Part shown: positions 17,478 through 27,459 of the stretch, piece after piece
Layout: every line of letters starts with the position of its first letter
Position numbering within the stretch: the first letter of the stretch is position 1
Assembly (NCBI RefSeq): GCF_003324525.1
Contig: NZ_QGDC01000004.1
Span: 124,001-188,000 of the forward strand
DNA length: 64,000 nucleotides
From: Mucilaginibacter hurinus
GTDB taxonomy: Bacteria; Bacteroidota; Bacteroidia; Sphingobacteriales; Sphingobacteriaceae
Direction of reading: 5' to 3'
Program-made: the position numbers and the translations under genes
The notes under the pieces: model-generated
Database searches by the model: none
Told to the model about the DNA's origin: nothing
Seen by the model: the letters and a program-made list of their open reading frames with translations, nothing else

Positions 17478-19694
17478 TTATCGATACGACGGCTGCTCAA
17501 TACCAGTTCCCCAGTTTTTATCCGGGTAATCAGATAACGAAAAGTCGACCGTACCGCCATTTTCTAACTGTTTTAAAGGTATCCACGGATTATTCCAGGT
17601 TTTGCCATTTATCTTTAACGACGTTACGTAGGGTTTATGTTCTGAGCCGCCTTTAATAGTTAGTACTTTTCCGTTTTTAAGGTGAACTTTTATTAATGGA
17701 AAAGCCGGGCTGTTTACTGAAAAACCACCAACCCCCGGTATCATAGGGAACATCCCTACATTGGCAAATACATACCATGCACCCATAGCGCCCAGGTCAT
17801 CATTACCAGGTAAGCCCATGGGGCGGTTGCTGTACTGCTCTTTTACAATACGGCGTATCAGCGCCTGCGTTTTATATGGCTTGCCTATCCAGTTGTAGGT
17901 CCATGGCACTTGGAAGTCGGGCTCGTTGCCGGCGGCAAACCATTCCTCGTGATAATTTGCATTTAGTTTCTCAAAATACTCATCCAGACGTTTGTCCGCG
18001 GCTTCAGGGCCACCTATCGTGTCAACCAACCCTTTAATATTGTAAGGCACCATCCAGAAATAACTTTTATAACTAGCCTCACGCATATCATCATTTTGGC
18101 CTTTCCAACCACCATCAGCGGTACGGCCGCGCAGCCATTTGGTGCCGGGGTCATAAAGTTTCTTCCATAATCGCGAGCGCTCCAGATATTTTTGGTAAGT
18201 AGCTGTTTGCTTTTGCGATTGCAGCGCGAACTGACCGATGGCGAAATCGGCTGAAGTGTACTCCAGGCTCCGCGACGCATCCGCATAACCTTTCCAGTAT
18301 TCTTCCAGTTGCGGACGGGTAAGCCTGTCCTGTGATTTCGTGCCTGGTATTTCTGCGCCTCGGCGCATTACTTGCAGTGCGGCTTTGGTGTCAAAACTTT
18401 TAGCCCCAAACGCATAAGCATTAGCGATTACTATTGATGTTGGATCACCTTGCATTATACCCGTCTCGGTGCTGGCCATTACCCAGCGCGGCAGACCGCC
18501 GCCACTCATATTAGCGAAATTGACGGTTGAGGTGATCACATCACTTGCTTCTTTAGGCGCAAGTAATGCCATCAGTTGTATTTGGGTGCGATAGGTATCC
18601 CAGTTACTAAACGACGTATAGTTATCAAAACCAACAGCCTTGTGCACTTTATAGTCAGCCCCTATGTATTCGCCGTTTATATCATTTGAGATATTAGGAT
18701 GTGCCAGTGCATGGTATAAGTGGGAATAAAATTGCGTGGTTAAGTCTGCGCTTCCGCCCGAAACTTCTATTTTTCCCAAATACTTATTCCACGCCGATTG
18801 GGTTTGTGCCTTTACGGTGTTGAAATCCCATCCTTTATTTTCGGCAGCGAGGTTTAACCTGGCATTTGCAAGTGATACATATGATATGGCGAACTTATAA
18901 CGGATAATTTTGTTTTCGGCCACATTAAATGTAAAGTATGCGCCGGTGTTAGCACCAACAGCAGATTTCGAGCCTGCTTGTATATTCTTGCCGCTCCAGG
19001 TTCCAGAAGCAACCGGCGTAACATCAAACTTAGCAACAAAATAAACCCGGTAATTTACAGGTTGCTCTTTGCCGCAAAAGTAACCACCGTCGGCATAACC
19101 TTCGCAAGCACCCGCGCCCGTAATATTGATATTTGCTTCTGATAATACTGTGCCATTAGTACCGGAGCCTATTACTATAGTAGCACGTTTCTCTCCTGCC
19201 GGATACGTGTATTCGGCCATACCTGTACGCTTTGTTACTGTAAGGCGCGCCTGTATATCATCAAATAAAGTAGTGTTGTAGTACCCTGCAACAGCTTTTT
19301 GCACCTTATAGTTCGGCTTAAAACCTGTCATACCATCCGGTGATTGCGTTAATTCTCCTTTAAGCGGTAACGTCGGAAAGTTACCCATGTGGTCGCAACC
19401 GGCACCGCTTAGCTGATTTACCACAAAACCCCGGTCAGCCTCAAAAAATGTAGGGGTAAATTGTACCAGGCCCATGGGATATAGCGCACCCGGAAATGTG
19501 TACCCGGCTTCAAGATAGCGCTCATGCACACCATGACCTTTTCCCAGGTTGCCAATTTGGGTATTTACCTTATCAGCATAATTCACACCAACCTGTGCAA
19601 ATGTAAAGTTTGGTATTGCTACCAGGCATGCTATTCCAGCTGTTATTAACGCGCGTGGAACTACGCTTTTTTTTGCTTTTTGTATAAATGTCAT
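17478..19694 (-). CDS. GH92 family alpha-mannosidase
   Basis: A 738-residue exported protein. GH92 enzymes are calcium-dependent exo-alpha-mannosidases, often alpha-1,2. The N-terminal beta-sandwich begins NTQIGNLGKGHGVHERY and contains GYTFPGALYPMGLVQFTP; the helical domain has LYHALAHPNI, SNWDTYRTQIQLMALL, the general-acid segment AAGNEPDFQVPWTYNWIG and the base segment PGNDDLGAMGAWYVF. The last motif reads GAMGAWY where most GH92 members have GQMSAWY (as in the second GH92 of this window), so it belongs to a different subgroup and may have a different linkage preference. It is probably cotranscribed with GH130. Confidence 0.92.
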   Translation of the reverse strand: MTFIQKAKKSVVPRALITAGIACLVAIPNFTFAQVGVNYADKVNTQIGNLGKGHGVHERYLEAGYTFPGALYPMGLVQFTPTFFEADRGFVVNQLSGAGCDHMGNFPTLPLKGELTQSPDGMTGFKPNYKVQKAVAGYYNTTLFDDIQARLTVTKRTGMAEYTYPAGEKRATIVIGSGTNGTVLSEANINITGAGACEGYADGGYFCGKEQPVNYRVYFVAKFDVTPVASGTWSGKNIQAGSKSAVGANTGAYFTFNVAENKIIRYKFAISYVSLANARLNLAAENKGWDFNTVKAQTQSAWNKYLGKIEVSGGSADLTTQFYSHLYHALAHPNISNDINGEYIGADYKVHKAVGFDNYTSFSNWDTYRTQIQLMALLAPKEASDVITSTVNFANMSGGGLPRWVMASTETGIMQGDPTSIVIANAYAFGAKSFDTKAALQVMRRGAEIPGTKSQDRLTRPQLEEYWKGYADASRSLEYTSADFAIGQFALQSQKQTATYQKYLERSRLWKKLYDPGTKWLRGRTADGGWKGQNDDMREASYKSYFWMVPYNIKGLVDTIGGPEAADKRLDEYFEKLNANYHEEWFAAGNEPDFQVPWTYNWIGKPYKTQALIRRIVKEQYSNRPMGLPGNDDLGAMGAWYVFANVGMFPMIPGVGGFSVNSPAFPLIKVHLKNGKVLTIKGGSEHKPYVTSLKINGKTWNNPWIPLKQLENGGTVDFSLSDYPDKNWGTGIEQPSYR

Positions 19695-19730
19695 TTTTGA
19701 GGATTATAAGCGGATACGAAGTTATACCAA

Positions 19731-19744
19731 CATTGTAAACAATG
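19731..19744. promoter_or_regulatory. Palindromic operator candidate in the GH92-GH130 leader
   Basis: CATTGT-AA-ACAATG forms two perfect 6-base arms around an AA centre. It lies about 30 bases downstream of the transcript start predicted from the promoter at 19773-19802, a usual place for a repressor site. Confidence 0.45.
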
Positions 19745-19772
19745 CATAGGGTATGTACACCACGCCCATCAA

Positions 19773-19802
19773 CAAAAATAATTAATAAAAGGATTTAGCA
19801 AA
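19773..19802 (-). promoter_or_regulatory. Bacteroidetes-type promoter of GH92-GH130
   Basis: On the minus strand TTTG (19799-19802), an 18-base spacer and TATTTTTG (19773-19780) match both consensus elements. The transcript would start near 19768, leaving a leader of about 74 bases. Confidence 0.75.
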
Positions 19803-19893
19803 ATATAAATATGCAAGGATTTTTGTGTGTGCCTAGTCGTCAATGTACTATTTATCTCGCCATACAACTTTACGCCCATAAAGCAAATAGCCA

Positions 19894-20982
19894 CTAGTTA
19901 TCCCGCACGCATCTAAAGCCCAAATGTTCCATGCCGCTGTCTTCAGTAGTTTTCATCCGCCTTGCAACCCGGTAACCGGAGCAGTAACTATCGTTACATA
20001 AAAAAGAACCGCCTCGTATTACCCGCTTTTTAGCATATGGCTCTTCAGGGTCATAACTACTTTCAGGCCCTTGAGGATTATCTGCTAAGGAGGCTTTATA
20101 ATAATCTGGGCGGTAATAGTCACTGCACCATTCCCACACGTTGCCGGCCATATCATACAGCTGATAACCGTTAGGCGCGAAAGATTTAACCGGGGCACTG
20201 TAGTAAAACTTGTCCTTTAAGGTGTTTTTTTCGGGGAAGTCGCCTTGCCAGCTGTTCGCTTTCGGCGCGCCGGTATTTACGGATTCATTTCCCCAAGGAT
20301 AAATGTTATTCGTCAATTTCCCCCTGGCCGCCCACTCCCACTCGGCCTCAGTAGGCAAACGCTTGCCTGCCCATTTACAGTACGCCTGTGCATCATACCA
20401 GGAGATATGCACCGCCGGATAATTCTCTTTGCCTTTTATGGATGAGCCCGGTCCCTGAGGGCGTTGCCAGCTTGCCCCTGCTTTCCACTCCCACCATTGC
20501 CCGTAATCATTCAGATCTACGTTTCTGCCGGGTGATTTGAATACCAGCGATGCGGCGATAAGCATACTTTCATCGGGCTTTTCGGTGCCGGGGGGAAGTT
20601 GCTTTTTTATCTCCTCCCAGTCGGGCTTACGCTCGGCCGTGGTAATATAGCCCGTAGCTTTAACAAATTTCATAAACTGAGCGTTCGTAACCTCCGTTTC
20701 ATCCATCCAAAAATCATCCACGGTAACCTTATGTTTAGGATATTCATCCGGCGACGCCTGGCTGTTATCACCACCCATCTGGTAAGTACCGCCTTTTATA
20801 TAAACCATACCACTATTTGAACTATCCGCGACTGCGAACTTGTCTTGCGTTACAGCGGTTGGAAAGCGTGGCGGGATATCAACACAGCAGGCTTTTTTTT
20901 CCTTTTCACTGCTTTTTTCATTACACGCGGTTAACATAACTGCTGTGGATAAGAAAAAGCAAAGTGTAGGTATTGATTTCAT
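19894..20982 (-). CDS. Formylglycine-generating enzyme (sulfatase-modifying factor), lipoprotein
   Basis: A 362-residue protein started at the ATG at 20982 (the longer frame begins at TTG). The N-terminus is a lipoprotein signal with lipobox LTAC (about residues 17-20). The rest is an FGE-sulfatase domain: GGTYQMGGDN, PKHKVTVDDFWMDETEVTN, RLPTEAEWEWAARG, and the active-site segment GGSFLCNDSYCSGYRVA with the two cysteines five residues apart that form the FGE catalytic pair, then SGMEHLGFRCV. Many Bacteroidota relatives (GldJ/GldK type) lack these cysteines; this one keeps them, so it can plausibly oxidise the sulfatase cysteine to formylglycine outside the cytoplasm. No sulfatase gene lies in the window. 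Confidence 0.85.
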   Translation of the reverse strand: MKSIPTLCFFLSTAVMLTACNEKSSEKEKKACCVDIPPRFPTAVTQDKFAVADSSNSGMVYIKGGTYQMGGDNSQASPDEYPKHKVTVDDFWMDETEVTNAQFMKFVKATGYITTAERKPDWEEIKKQLPPGTEKPDESMLIAASLVFKSPGRNVDLNDYGQWWEWKAGASWQRPQGPGSSIKGKENYPAVHISWYDAQAYCKWAGKRLPTEAEWEWAARGKLTNNIYPWGNESVNTGAPKANSWQGDFPEKNTLKDKFYYSAPVKSFAPNGYQLYDMAGNVWEWCSDYYRPDYYKASLADNPQGPESSYDPEEPYAKKRVIRGGSFLCNDSYCSGYRVARRMKTTEDSGMEHLGFRCVRDN

Positions 20983-21166
20983 ATCTGGTAGATAGACGTA
21001 TGAAAAATTCAACGGGACCGAAAGGGATAAAAGATTTTGATCACAAAGTTTATAGCGATTTTACATAGCGATGCGCTGACTTGTGCAATGACTAATAAAA
21101 GTCTTAACGCGCTAAATATATATATTACAAATTATGGTTCAGTTAACTCTCGTGGTTTTGGAACAA

Positions 21167-22342
21167 TTAAGTGGCTTTCGGTTTTATATTGCCAAACAAT
21201 CTCCGTTGATAAGCAATAACTACCAAGCCAATAGTTCCGCCTAAAATCATAAAAAAGCATATAAGTTCAGCCTGGGTAAATGCCATGCCTAAAAAATGAT
21301 ATTTGGGGTTTATGCGAATAGATTCCATCCACATCCGCTCCGCGCCGTTCAGAAGCAAAAATATGCAAAACATTATTCCCCCAGTGCGTATATATTTACG
21401 AATAGCCCATAAAAAACCAAACAATAGGATACACAAAGTAGCTTCATAAAGTGGTGTAGGATATACCCCTTGTGCAAGTTGGTTACAATATTCACCTATG
21501 CAATTTTTTATTGGTACCCCCTCGTTTAATACGTTGTGCGGATAGGTGTATGACCATGCCCAATCTGGCAGCCAGCCTAACCATCCGGGCTTGGGGTTTG
21601 TATTTACTATCCCCCAGTCGCCGTCACCTGATAACTGGCAACCTATACGCCCCACACCATAAGCAAGCATCATTCCCGGTGAGCCGTTATCTGCCAGGTG
21701 TATTAACTTCATGCCGCGGTTGTACCCTATATAGAGGTAAGATAGTGCACCGAACACCAATCCTCCATAGTAGGTAAAGCCATTGAACGAAAATAAATGG
21801 CCAAACGGATCTTGAATAAAAAAGTGCCAGTTTTCGAGGCAATCAAACAACTTGGCGCCTATAAATCCCCAAAAACCTACTGAAAAAACGATAAGCGGCA
21901 TTAACTCATAAGGGTGTACCAGTTTGTCAACTACAACGGGCTTTTTTCTTAGCTCCTTTCTTCTATCGCTATAAGCCCAATAAGCAAGCCCGGCGCCGCA
22001 CAAAATACCGGTTAATAAGTTGCCCTTAAGTGAAAAAATAAAGCCTCTGGGATCGGAGGTAAAATCTGACAAGTAAAAGAGGATTCCGAGAATTTTATAA
22101 CCCGCGATGAAACCCAGCAAACCATTGACCAATAGTTCCAAAGCCGACGCGGGTCCGCCGACTACTTCCTGTATCGTGTATGGTTTAAACACTCCTATTT
22201 TTTCGCGTCTTTTAAATTCTGATTTAAAAACGAAGTAGGTAACTATAAAGGAGACCGCAATAAAAAAGCCTAACGTTTGGATAGGTAATACAACTTTAAC
22301 ACGAAAGAAATATTCGACAAGATGTGAAAGCGTAGGAAACAT
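21167..22342 (-). CDS. lgt: Prolipoprotein diacylglyceryl transferase
   Basis: Lgt transfers a diacylglyceryl group from phosphatidylglycerol to the lipobox cysteine of prolipoproteins in the inner membrane. The 391-residue protein has about seven membrane helices. The motif FNGFTYYGGLVFG, the Lgt signature region YGVGRIGCQLSGDGDWG and YPTPLYEATLCILLFG are visible. It is longer than the E. coli enzyme (about 290), with extra sequence at the N-terminus and around residues 200-270, as is usual in this phylum. It is a housekeeping gene placed inside the sugar region, directly after the SusC terminator. Confidence 0.92.
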   Translation of the reverse strand: MFPTLSHLVEYFFRVKVVLPIQTLGFFIAVSFIVTYFVFKSEFKRREKIGVFKPYTIQEVVGGPASALELLVNGLLGFIAGYKILGILFYLSDFTSDPRGFIFSLKGNLLTGILCGAGLAYWAYSDRRKELRKKPVVVDKLVHPYELMPLIVFSVGFWGFIGAKLFDCLENWHFFIQDPFGHLFSFNGFTYYGGLVFGALSYLYIGYNRGMKLIHLADNGSPGMMLAYGVGRIGCQLSGDGDWGIVNTNPKPGWLGWLPDWAWSYTYPHNVLNEGVPIKNCIGEYCNQLAQGVYPTPLYEATLCILLFGFLWAIRKYIRTGGIMFCIFLLLNGAERMWMESIRINPKYHFLGMAFTQAELICFFMILGGTIGLVVIAYQRRLFGNIKPKAT

Positions 22343-22396
22343 AACGGTAGTTTGCCGTCTAAGTTACTTATTGGAATAACAACAACAGTTACCTTT

Positions 22397-22458
22397 CTAA
22401 TTATTTAACAAAAAAAAAGCACTGCAATTGCAGTGCTTTTTTTTTGTTAAATAATTAG
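22397..22458. terminator. Perfect 62-bp palindromic terminator after SusC
   Basis: The sequence is a perfect palindrome of 62 bases: a 13-base outer arm (CTAATTATTTAAC), nine A, the core GCACTGCAATTGCAGTGC, nine T and the matching outer arm. The GC core followed by nine T on either strand is a strong bidirectional intrinsic terminator. The SusC stop codon (22455-22457) lies inside the outer arm. Confidence 0.93.
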
Positions 22459-25400
22459 AAACCAACCTGTAGCCCTAAATTTATGACACGCGCGTTAATG
22501 TAAGCATCACCAGCGGTGTTTGTCTTAATCTCTGGGTCTTGCTGATATTTGTTGTAATTAGTCCAAGTAAATAAGTTATACCCGCTCATATATATACGGG
22601 CGTTATTAAGTTTAAACGGCAACAAACTGTTTGGTAGCTGATAACCAATATCGACTGTTTTTAAACGTATGTATCGAGCATTAACCTGCCAATAATTAGA
22701 CGGATAACTGGTTGGGCTATTAATTGACGTTGGTAAAGATGTTAACCTCGGGAACTGTGCATTTGCTGCATTTTCAGGAGTCCATCTTTGTAGATAAATA
22801 GGCTGGAACTGGCTTTTGAATGGTTCAATACCGTTGCCCTGTACAATAAAGCTGTACCCGAAAGCCCCCTGAAACAATACGTTGATGCTAAATCCTTTAT
22901 ACATTACGCCAAAGGACAAACCCAAATTGGTAGTTGGAATGTTAGGGTTGCCAATGGCTATCTTGTCAAAGTTGTCAATCACCCCATCACCATTTTGATC
23001 CTCATATTTCAGGTCGCCAGGACGAATTACGTCAGTGGCACTGCTTAAAGAGTACGATGGTACAGGAACTGGGGATTTATAACCAGTAATAATTTGCTGA
23101 CCCGGGTTATTAGGGTCAGGACCCATAACAGGAATACCAGTAGTGTTATCGAGCACATAATTTCTAACTTGTTCAACTTCCTCCGGTGAATAATATCCTA
23201 AAGAGTTGAAACCAAACGGCTGGCCAATTGGTCTGCCTGTCGTACGCAACCATTCAAATGCCGGTGAAGCTTCATCAGCAAAAAGTATTTTGTTGCGTGC
23301 GTATGAGAATACAAAACTGGTATTAAATTGTACTTTACCAATTGAAGAGTTGTAAGTGATTTGACCGTCAAAACCTTGATTTTGCGTGCGGCCAATATTC
23401 ACAGCCGGCAGGCCAACGCCTAATATCTGCGGCGTGCCGTTTGGCGTGATCAACTGATCGTACCTAATATCCCGGAAAACGTCTAGCGTTAATGACAATT
23501 TATCCTTCAGGATATTCATATCCAAACCAATATTAGCTTTCTTTGATTTCTCCCATACTACAAATGCATTACTTTGCGCGCCTTCAATTATGGCGGTATA
23601 GTTAATAGGCGTTTCACCGAAATTAGTGCTTCCACCTTGTGAATAGGTTTGCAGGTAAACGTACCTGTTACCCGGAGCTGCGTCCGAACCAACTAAACCA
23701 TACGATCCTCTTAGTTTAAATAAACCTACTCCTGGCAATATCTTTTTGAAAAAAGGCTCTTCAGAGAGACGGTAGCCTACCGAAAATGCAGGAAAATAGC
23801 CGTACCTATTGTTTGCCGCAAACCTGTCGGTACCGTTATAGCCCACAGTTGCATCAAAAAGATATTTGCCTTTATATTCATAAGTTGCCTTGGCAGAAAT
23901 ACCCCTAAAGCGCTGTGGTACCCCAACTAAATCTGGCGCCAGAAAAGGACGTACGTAAACGGTATTAGATATTTGATTTAATAATATCAAACCGGTAACA
24001 TGGTGATCTTTTGCAAATGTACGGTCGTAAGTTGAATATAGTTGTAAATTAACATTGGTTGCAAACTCATCTGTTTGACCAATCTGGGAATACGTGCCAA
24101 ATACGTAGCTGCCACTTGGTCCTGGATTAAGAATATACGGATTTTGTCCTAACTCATCCAATGCCCTGTCATAAAAAAAAGATGGTAGCGTGCTTCGTAT
24201 AACACCTTTTGAAAAACGATCGATACTTGAGTAAGCAATTTTAGTAGATAAAGTTAATCCTTTGGTTATTGAAGATAGATCCTGGTTTGCGTTCAATAAT
24301 ACGTTAAAGTCAGTTCTCCTTTCATGGTTATAACCATAGCTGGCAAGCCTGGCATTCAAAGTTGGGAGTCTTTCCTTATTAAATATAGAGTTAGCATAAG
24401 CATAGCTGCCATCCGGGTTAAGGAATGGAGCTGACATAGACGACTGCTTATTAAAGTCATATATTTCGGCAACGGCTTCCTGGTTCCGAGGGGAATTCAA
24501 ATCCGAGAAACGCGTAGTTATATCCAACCTTACGTTCAATGTTTTATTGGCCTGCAGATCTAGATTAGAGCGAAAGTTATACCTGTTGAAATAGTAGTTT
24601 GTATTTACCAGGTTAGTAGGATCAGAAAAATCGCGCACGTTGCCGTTTTGAATGAGCGCTCCACCTGACACAAAATACTTTAATGCGGTAGTACCACCCG
24701 ATATATCGATATTTGTATTCGCTTGGTATGAATTTCTGCGGAATATTTTGTTATACCAGTCTGTGTTGGGACGGCCATCAAAATCATCGTTGTTGTTAAA
24801 CAACTCTAGATCTTTTTGTGTATAAGGCTCAGGTACGCCATCGTTACGATAGGCCTCATTGATTAAAGTAGCTGACTGAAACGAATTTAAAAACTTAGGA
24901 ACACGTGTTGGAGCTTGCGAACCGCCTTCAACTCTCAAGTTAACCTTAGGAGAGCCTGATTTACCACGACGGGTTTTCACTACTAAAACACCATTTGCAC
25001 CTTTGATACCATATATTGCGGTTGTAGACGCATCTTTAAGTATCGAGATCGACTCGATCTCGTTAACATTTATTTGTTGTAATTGTTCATAAGAATACTC
25101 AATATCGTCAACGATGATCAGCGGCCTGTTACCATCAGGATTTAACGAGCTAATACCGCGAATAAAGAAATCGGAAGCATCACGACCCGGCTGGCCAGAA
25201 GACTGTTGCGAAAAGAACCCCGGCAATCTACCTGTTAGAGCATTCTGTACGTTAGCTGTAGGCACTGTACGTATAGCTGAGGCGGATATAGAACTTACTG
25301 CACCTGTAGTGGTAATACGGGATACATTACCATAACCAACTACTAAAACCTCGTCAAGACTTTGAGTACTTGCCTGAAGTGTAATATTCGCTTCTTTACC

Positions 25401-25664
25401 CGCAGTTACATTGAACTCCTGCGGAGAATAGCCTACAAACTTTACAACTAATACATTGGAACTGCCCCGTAACATCAGTTTGAATTTACCATTAGGATCT
25501 GTTACCGTAGCGTTTACCGGTGTAACCCCTTTTTCGGTTACAGTAGCACCCGGTAGTACTCCGCCAATGTCTTTAATTGTACCTGTTATTACCCTGTTTT
25601 GTGCAAACAACAAGGCAGGTAGTATCACCATTATAATTTGAAGGAGAAGTATTTTTTTTCTCAT
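22455..25664 (-). CDS. SusC/RagA family TonB-linked outer-membrane transporter (third of the block)
   Basis: A 1069-residue SusC-type transporter: signal peptide (to LLFAQ), carboxypeptidase-regulatory-like domain (about 25-100, ITGTIKDIGGVLPGATV), a TonB-box-like stretch (SLDEVLVVGYGNVSR), plug domain (LIIVDDIEYSYEQLQQINVN, IESISILKDASTTAIYG, ANGVLVVKTRRGKSG) and a 22-strand barrel ending in LGLQVGF with a C-terminal Phe. It would import oligosaccharides across the outer membrane using TonB energy. Its usual SusD partner should follow but here a terminator follows; the SusD at 25695-27431 lies upstream. Confidence 0.94.
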   Translation of the reverse strand: MRKKILLLQIIMVILPALLFAQNRVITGTIKDIGGVLPGATVTEKGVTPVNATVTDPNGKFKLMLRGSSNVLVVKFVGYSPQEFNVTAGKEANITLQASTQSLDEVLVVGYGNVSRITTTGAVSSISASAIRTVPTANVQNALTGRLPGFFSQQSSGQPGRDASDFFIRGISSLNPDGNRPLIIVDDIEYSYEQLQQINVNEIESISILKDASTTAIYGIKGANGVLVVKTRRGKSGSPKVNLRVEGGSQAPTRVPKFLNSFQSATLINEAYRNDGVPEPYTQKDLELFNNNDDFDGRPNTDWYNKIFRRNSYQANTNIDISGGTTALKYFVSGGALIQNGNVRDFSDPTNLVNTNYYFNRYNFRSNLDLQANKTLNVRLDITTRFSDLNSPRNQEAVAEIYDFNKQSSMSAPFLNPDGSYAYANSIFNKERLPTLNARLASYGYNHERRTDFNVLLNANQDLSSITKGLTLSTKIAYSSIDRFSKGVIRSTLPSFFYDRALDELGQNPYILNPGPSGSYVFGTYSQIGQTDEFATNVNLQLYSTYDRTFAKDHHVTGLILLNQISNTVYVRPFLAPDLVGVPQRFRGISAKATYEYKGKYLFDATVGYNGTDRFAANNRYGYFPAFSVGYRLSEEPFFKKILPGVGLFKLRGSYGLVGSDAAPGNRYVYLQTYSQGGSTNFGETPINYTAIIEGAQSNAFVVWEKSKKANIGLDMNILKDKLSLTLDVFRDIRYDQLITPNGTPQILGVGLPAVNIGRTQNQGFDGQITYNSSIGKVQFNTSFVFSYARNKILFADEASPAFEWLRTTGRPIGQPFGFNSLGYYSPEEVEQVRNYVLDNTTGIPVMGPDPNNPGQQIITGYKSPVPVPSYSLSSATDVIRPGDLKYEDQNGDGVIDNFDKIAIGNPNIPTTNLGLSFGVMYKGFSINVLFQGAFGYSFIVQGNGIEPFKSQFQPIYLQRWTPENAANAQFPRLTSLPTSINSPTSYPSNYWQVNARYIRLKTVDIGYQLPNSLLPFKLNNARIYMSGYNLFTWTNYNKYQQDPEIKTNTAGDAYINARVINLGLQVGF

Positions 25665-25694
25665 AACTGCTTAATTATTAATTTGAATAGTTTG

Positions 25695-27431
25695 TTACCA
25701 GCCTGGATTTTGTTTCATATTAGGGTTCTTCAGCACTTCATCATATGGTATCGGATAGAAATATGCCTTTGGTGCATCAAAGTTGGTAGTTGCCACTGAC
25801 GGTTGGTAGTTATATATAAAATTATTTCCGGCCCTTACAATCGATATTCCACGTCTTGGAGTATTCATCACTGTTTCGGCTATTTTCCATCTTCTAATAT
25901 CAAAATACCTTTGTTCTTCAAACGCTAATTCAATGCGTCTTTCGTTGCGAATAATTTCACGCATTTCCTCTTTTGTCATATTAGCTTTTAGGCCAAATCT
26001 TTGGCCCTCACCGGGTGGGATTCCGGCACGTAATCTTAAAAGTCTCAATGGATTATAAACGCTCGCATCTGGCGCACTAAGTACTTCGTTTTGCGCTTCA
26101 GCATACATTAGCAGTACATCGGCATACCTAAATATTACCCAATCGTGCCATGCATTTCCATAAGTTCCTTCCTCTTCCCAATTGCCCATAAATTTCCGCA
26201 TATAATAACCAGTACGAGTTTGCGTCTGGCCGATATTAGGCTTGCTCTGACCACCTTCATAGGTTTGTACATTGGTTGCAAGCCAACGCCTGTTATTATA
26301 AATAATGTTAAATGCTAGTCGGGGATCGCGCTTAGGGGCGTTATTTAATTGGCCGTATGGATCATCTTGATTATATCCTGATGTTGGATCGCTGATGGCT
26401 TTCCCGTTTTCCATGGGAAAAGCATCAACCAGGTCCTGAGTGGGGCTTGTAATACCTTTTCCAGATGGACTATTCAGACCAACCGGACCATTATTTATTT
26501 CAATACTATTATTGTTGCTGCCTTGACGGACAAAAATCACTTCTTTATTGTTTGGTGTTATAAAGGCTTTTGTATAGGGCATTACAGTATCCAACCCCGG
26601 CAAATCAACTACAACTTTAGCTGCCGTTGCAGCAAGTTTCCAACGATTTGCATCCGCAGAAGCATAACCTGTAAATGGGTTCGAACCTTCGATATTGCCG
26701 CCGTTATACAATGGACTAGCTGCCAATAACAGGGCTTTTGCTTTTAACGTAAGCGCGGCGGCATTAGTAGGCCTGTGTGCATCGTTATTACCAGCCGGAA
26801 AAGAAATAAGCGTATCTTGAATAGCATCGCACTCTGATACGATATAATCAATACATTCAGCAAATGAATTACGGGGTAAACGTACATCATCGTCTATCTG
26901 ATAAACCTTATCGCCCATTAGCGGTACGCCGCCGTAACGCTTAACCAACTCAAAGTAAAAGTATGCACGCAAGAATCTTGATTCTGCCTGCCATACTTTG
27001 TTCACGGGAATGCCTTTACCTGATTTAGCTTTAGTTGGCACCACCATTATGTTATTAACCATGATGTTACATTTGCGTATGGCCTGGTAAGCAAGTGCCC
27101 AGATATTTTCCTGCTCGGGCAGATTAAAAGAGTTATATGCGGTGTTGGCCAACACAATTGTACCATTGGTGTTGTTGGTTAACGATGTAATAGCATCGTC
27201 ACTTGCTGCATCCAGGTAATCACCACCTACCCTGTTATGGCCGTTAGGCAACAGGCGGTATATGCCTAGTAAAAACTGGCGTGCCTGGGTACCATTTGAA
27301 TCCCTTTTGTCAAAAACATAGTCTATAGTAACCCGATCAACCGGATATGGCTCATATTCTTTTTTCTTACATGAGGTCACCAAAATCACTCCGCACACTA
27401 ACAGCGCTATTTGATTCTTAAAATTCTTCAT
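25695..27431 (-). CDS. SusD/RagB family surface glycan-binding lipoprotein (second SusD)
   Basis: Started at the ATG at 27431 (578 residues, MKNFKNQIALLVCGVILVTS) with a lipobox VTSC; the longer frame begins at GTG. SusD proteins form the lid over a SusC barrel and bind glycans with a TPR-like helical scaffold. Visible family marks are KCNIMVNNI, SRFLRAYFYFELVKRYGGVPL, TLKAKALLLAASPLYN, ADVLLMYAEAQNEV and IRNERRIELAFEEQRYFDIRRW, ending in the usual QNPGW. It starts 28 bases after the SusC at 27460-30600 and is its natural partner. Confidence 0.94.
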   Translation of the reverse strand: MKNFKNQIALLVCGVILVTSCKKKEYEPYPVDRVTIDYVFDKRDSNGTQARQFLLGIYRLLPNGHNRVGGDYLDAASDDAITSLTNNTNGTIVLANTAYNSFNLPEQENIWALAYQAIRKCNIMVNNIMVVPTKAKSGKGIPVNKVWQAESRFLRAYFYFELVKRYGGVPLMGDKVYQIDDDVRLPRNSFAECIDYIVSECDAIQDTLISFPAGNNDAHRPTNAAALTLKAKALLLAASPLYNGGNIEGSNPFTGYASADANRWKLAATAAKVVVDLPGLDTVMPYTKAFITPNNKEVIFVRQGSNNNSIEINNGPVGLNSPSGKGITSPTQDLVDAFPMENGKAISDPTSGYNQDDPYGQLNNAPKRDPRLAFNIIYNNRRWLATNVQTYEGGQSKPNIGQTQTRTGYYMRKFMGNWEEEGTYGNAWHDWVIFRYADVLLMYAEAQNEVLSAPDASVYNPLRLLRLRAGIPPGEGQRFGLKANMTKEEMREIIRNERRIELAFEEQRYFDIRRWKIAETVMNTPRRGISIVRAGNNFIYNYQPSVATTNFDAPKAYFYPIPYDEVLKNPNMKQNPGW

Positions 27432-27459
27432 AATATTAACAATATATATTGTTCGTTTT

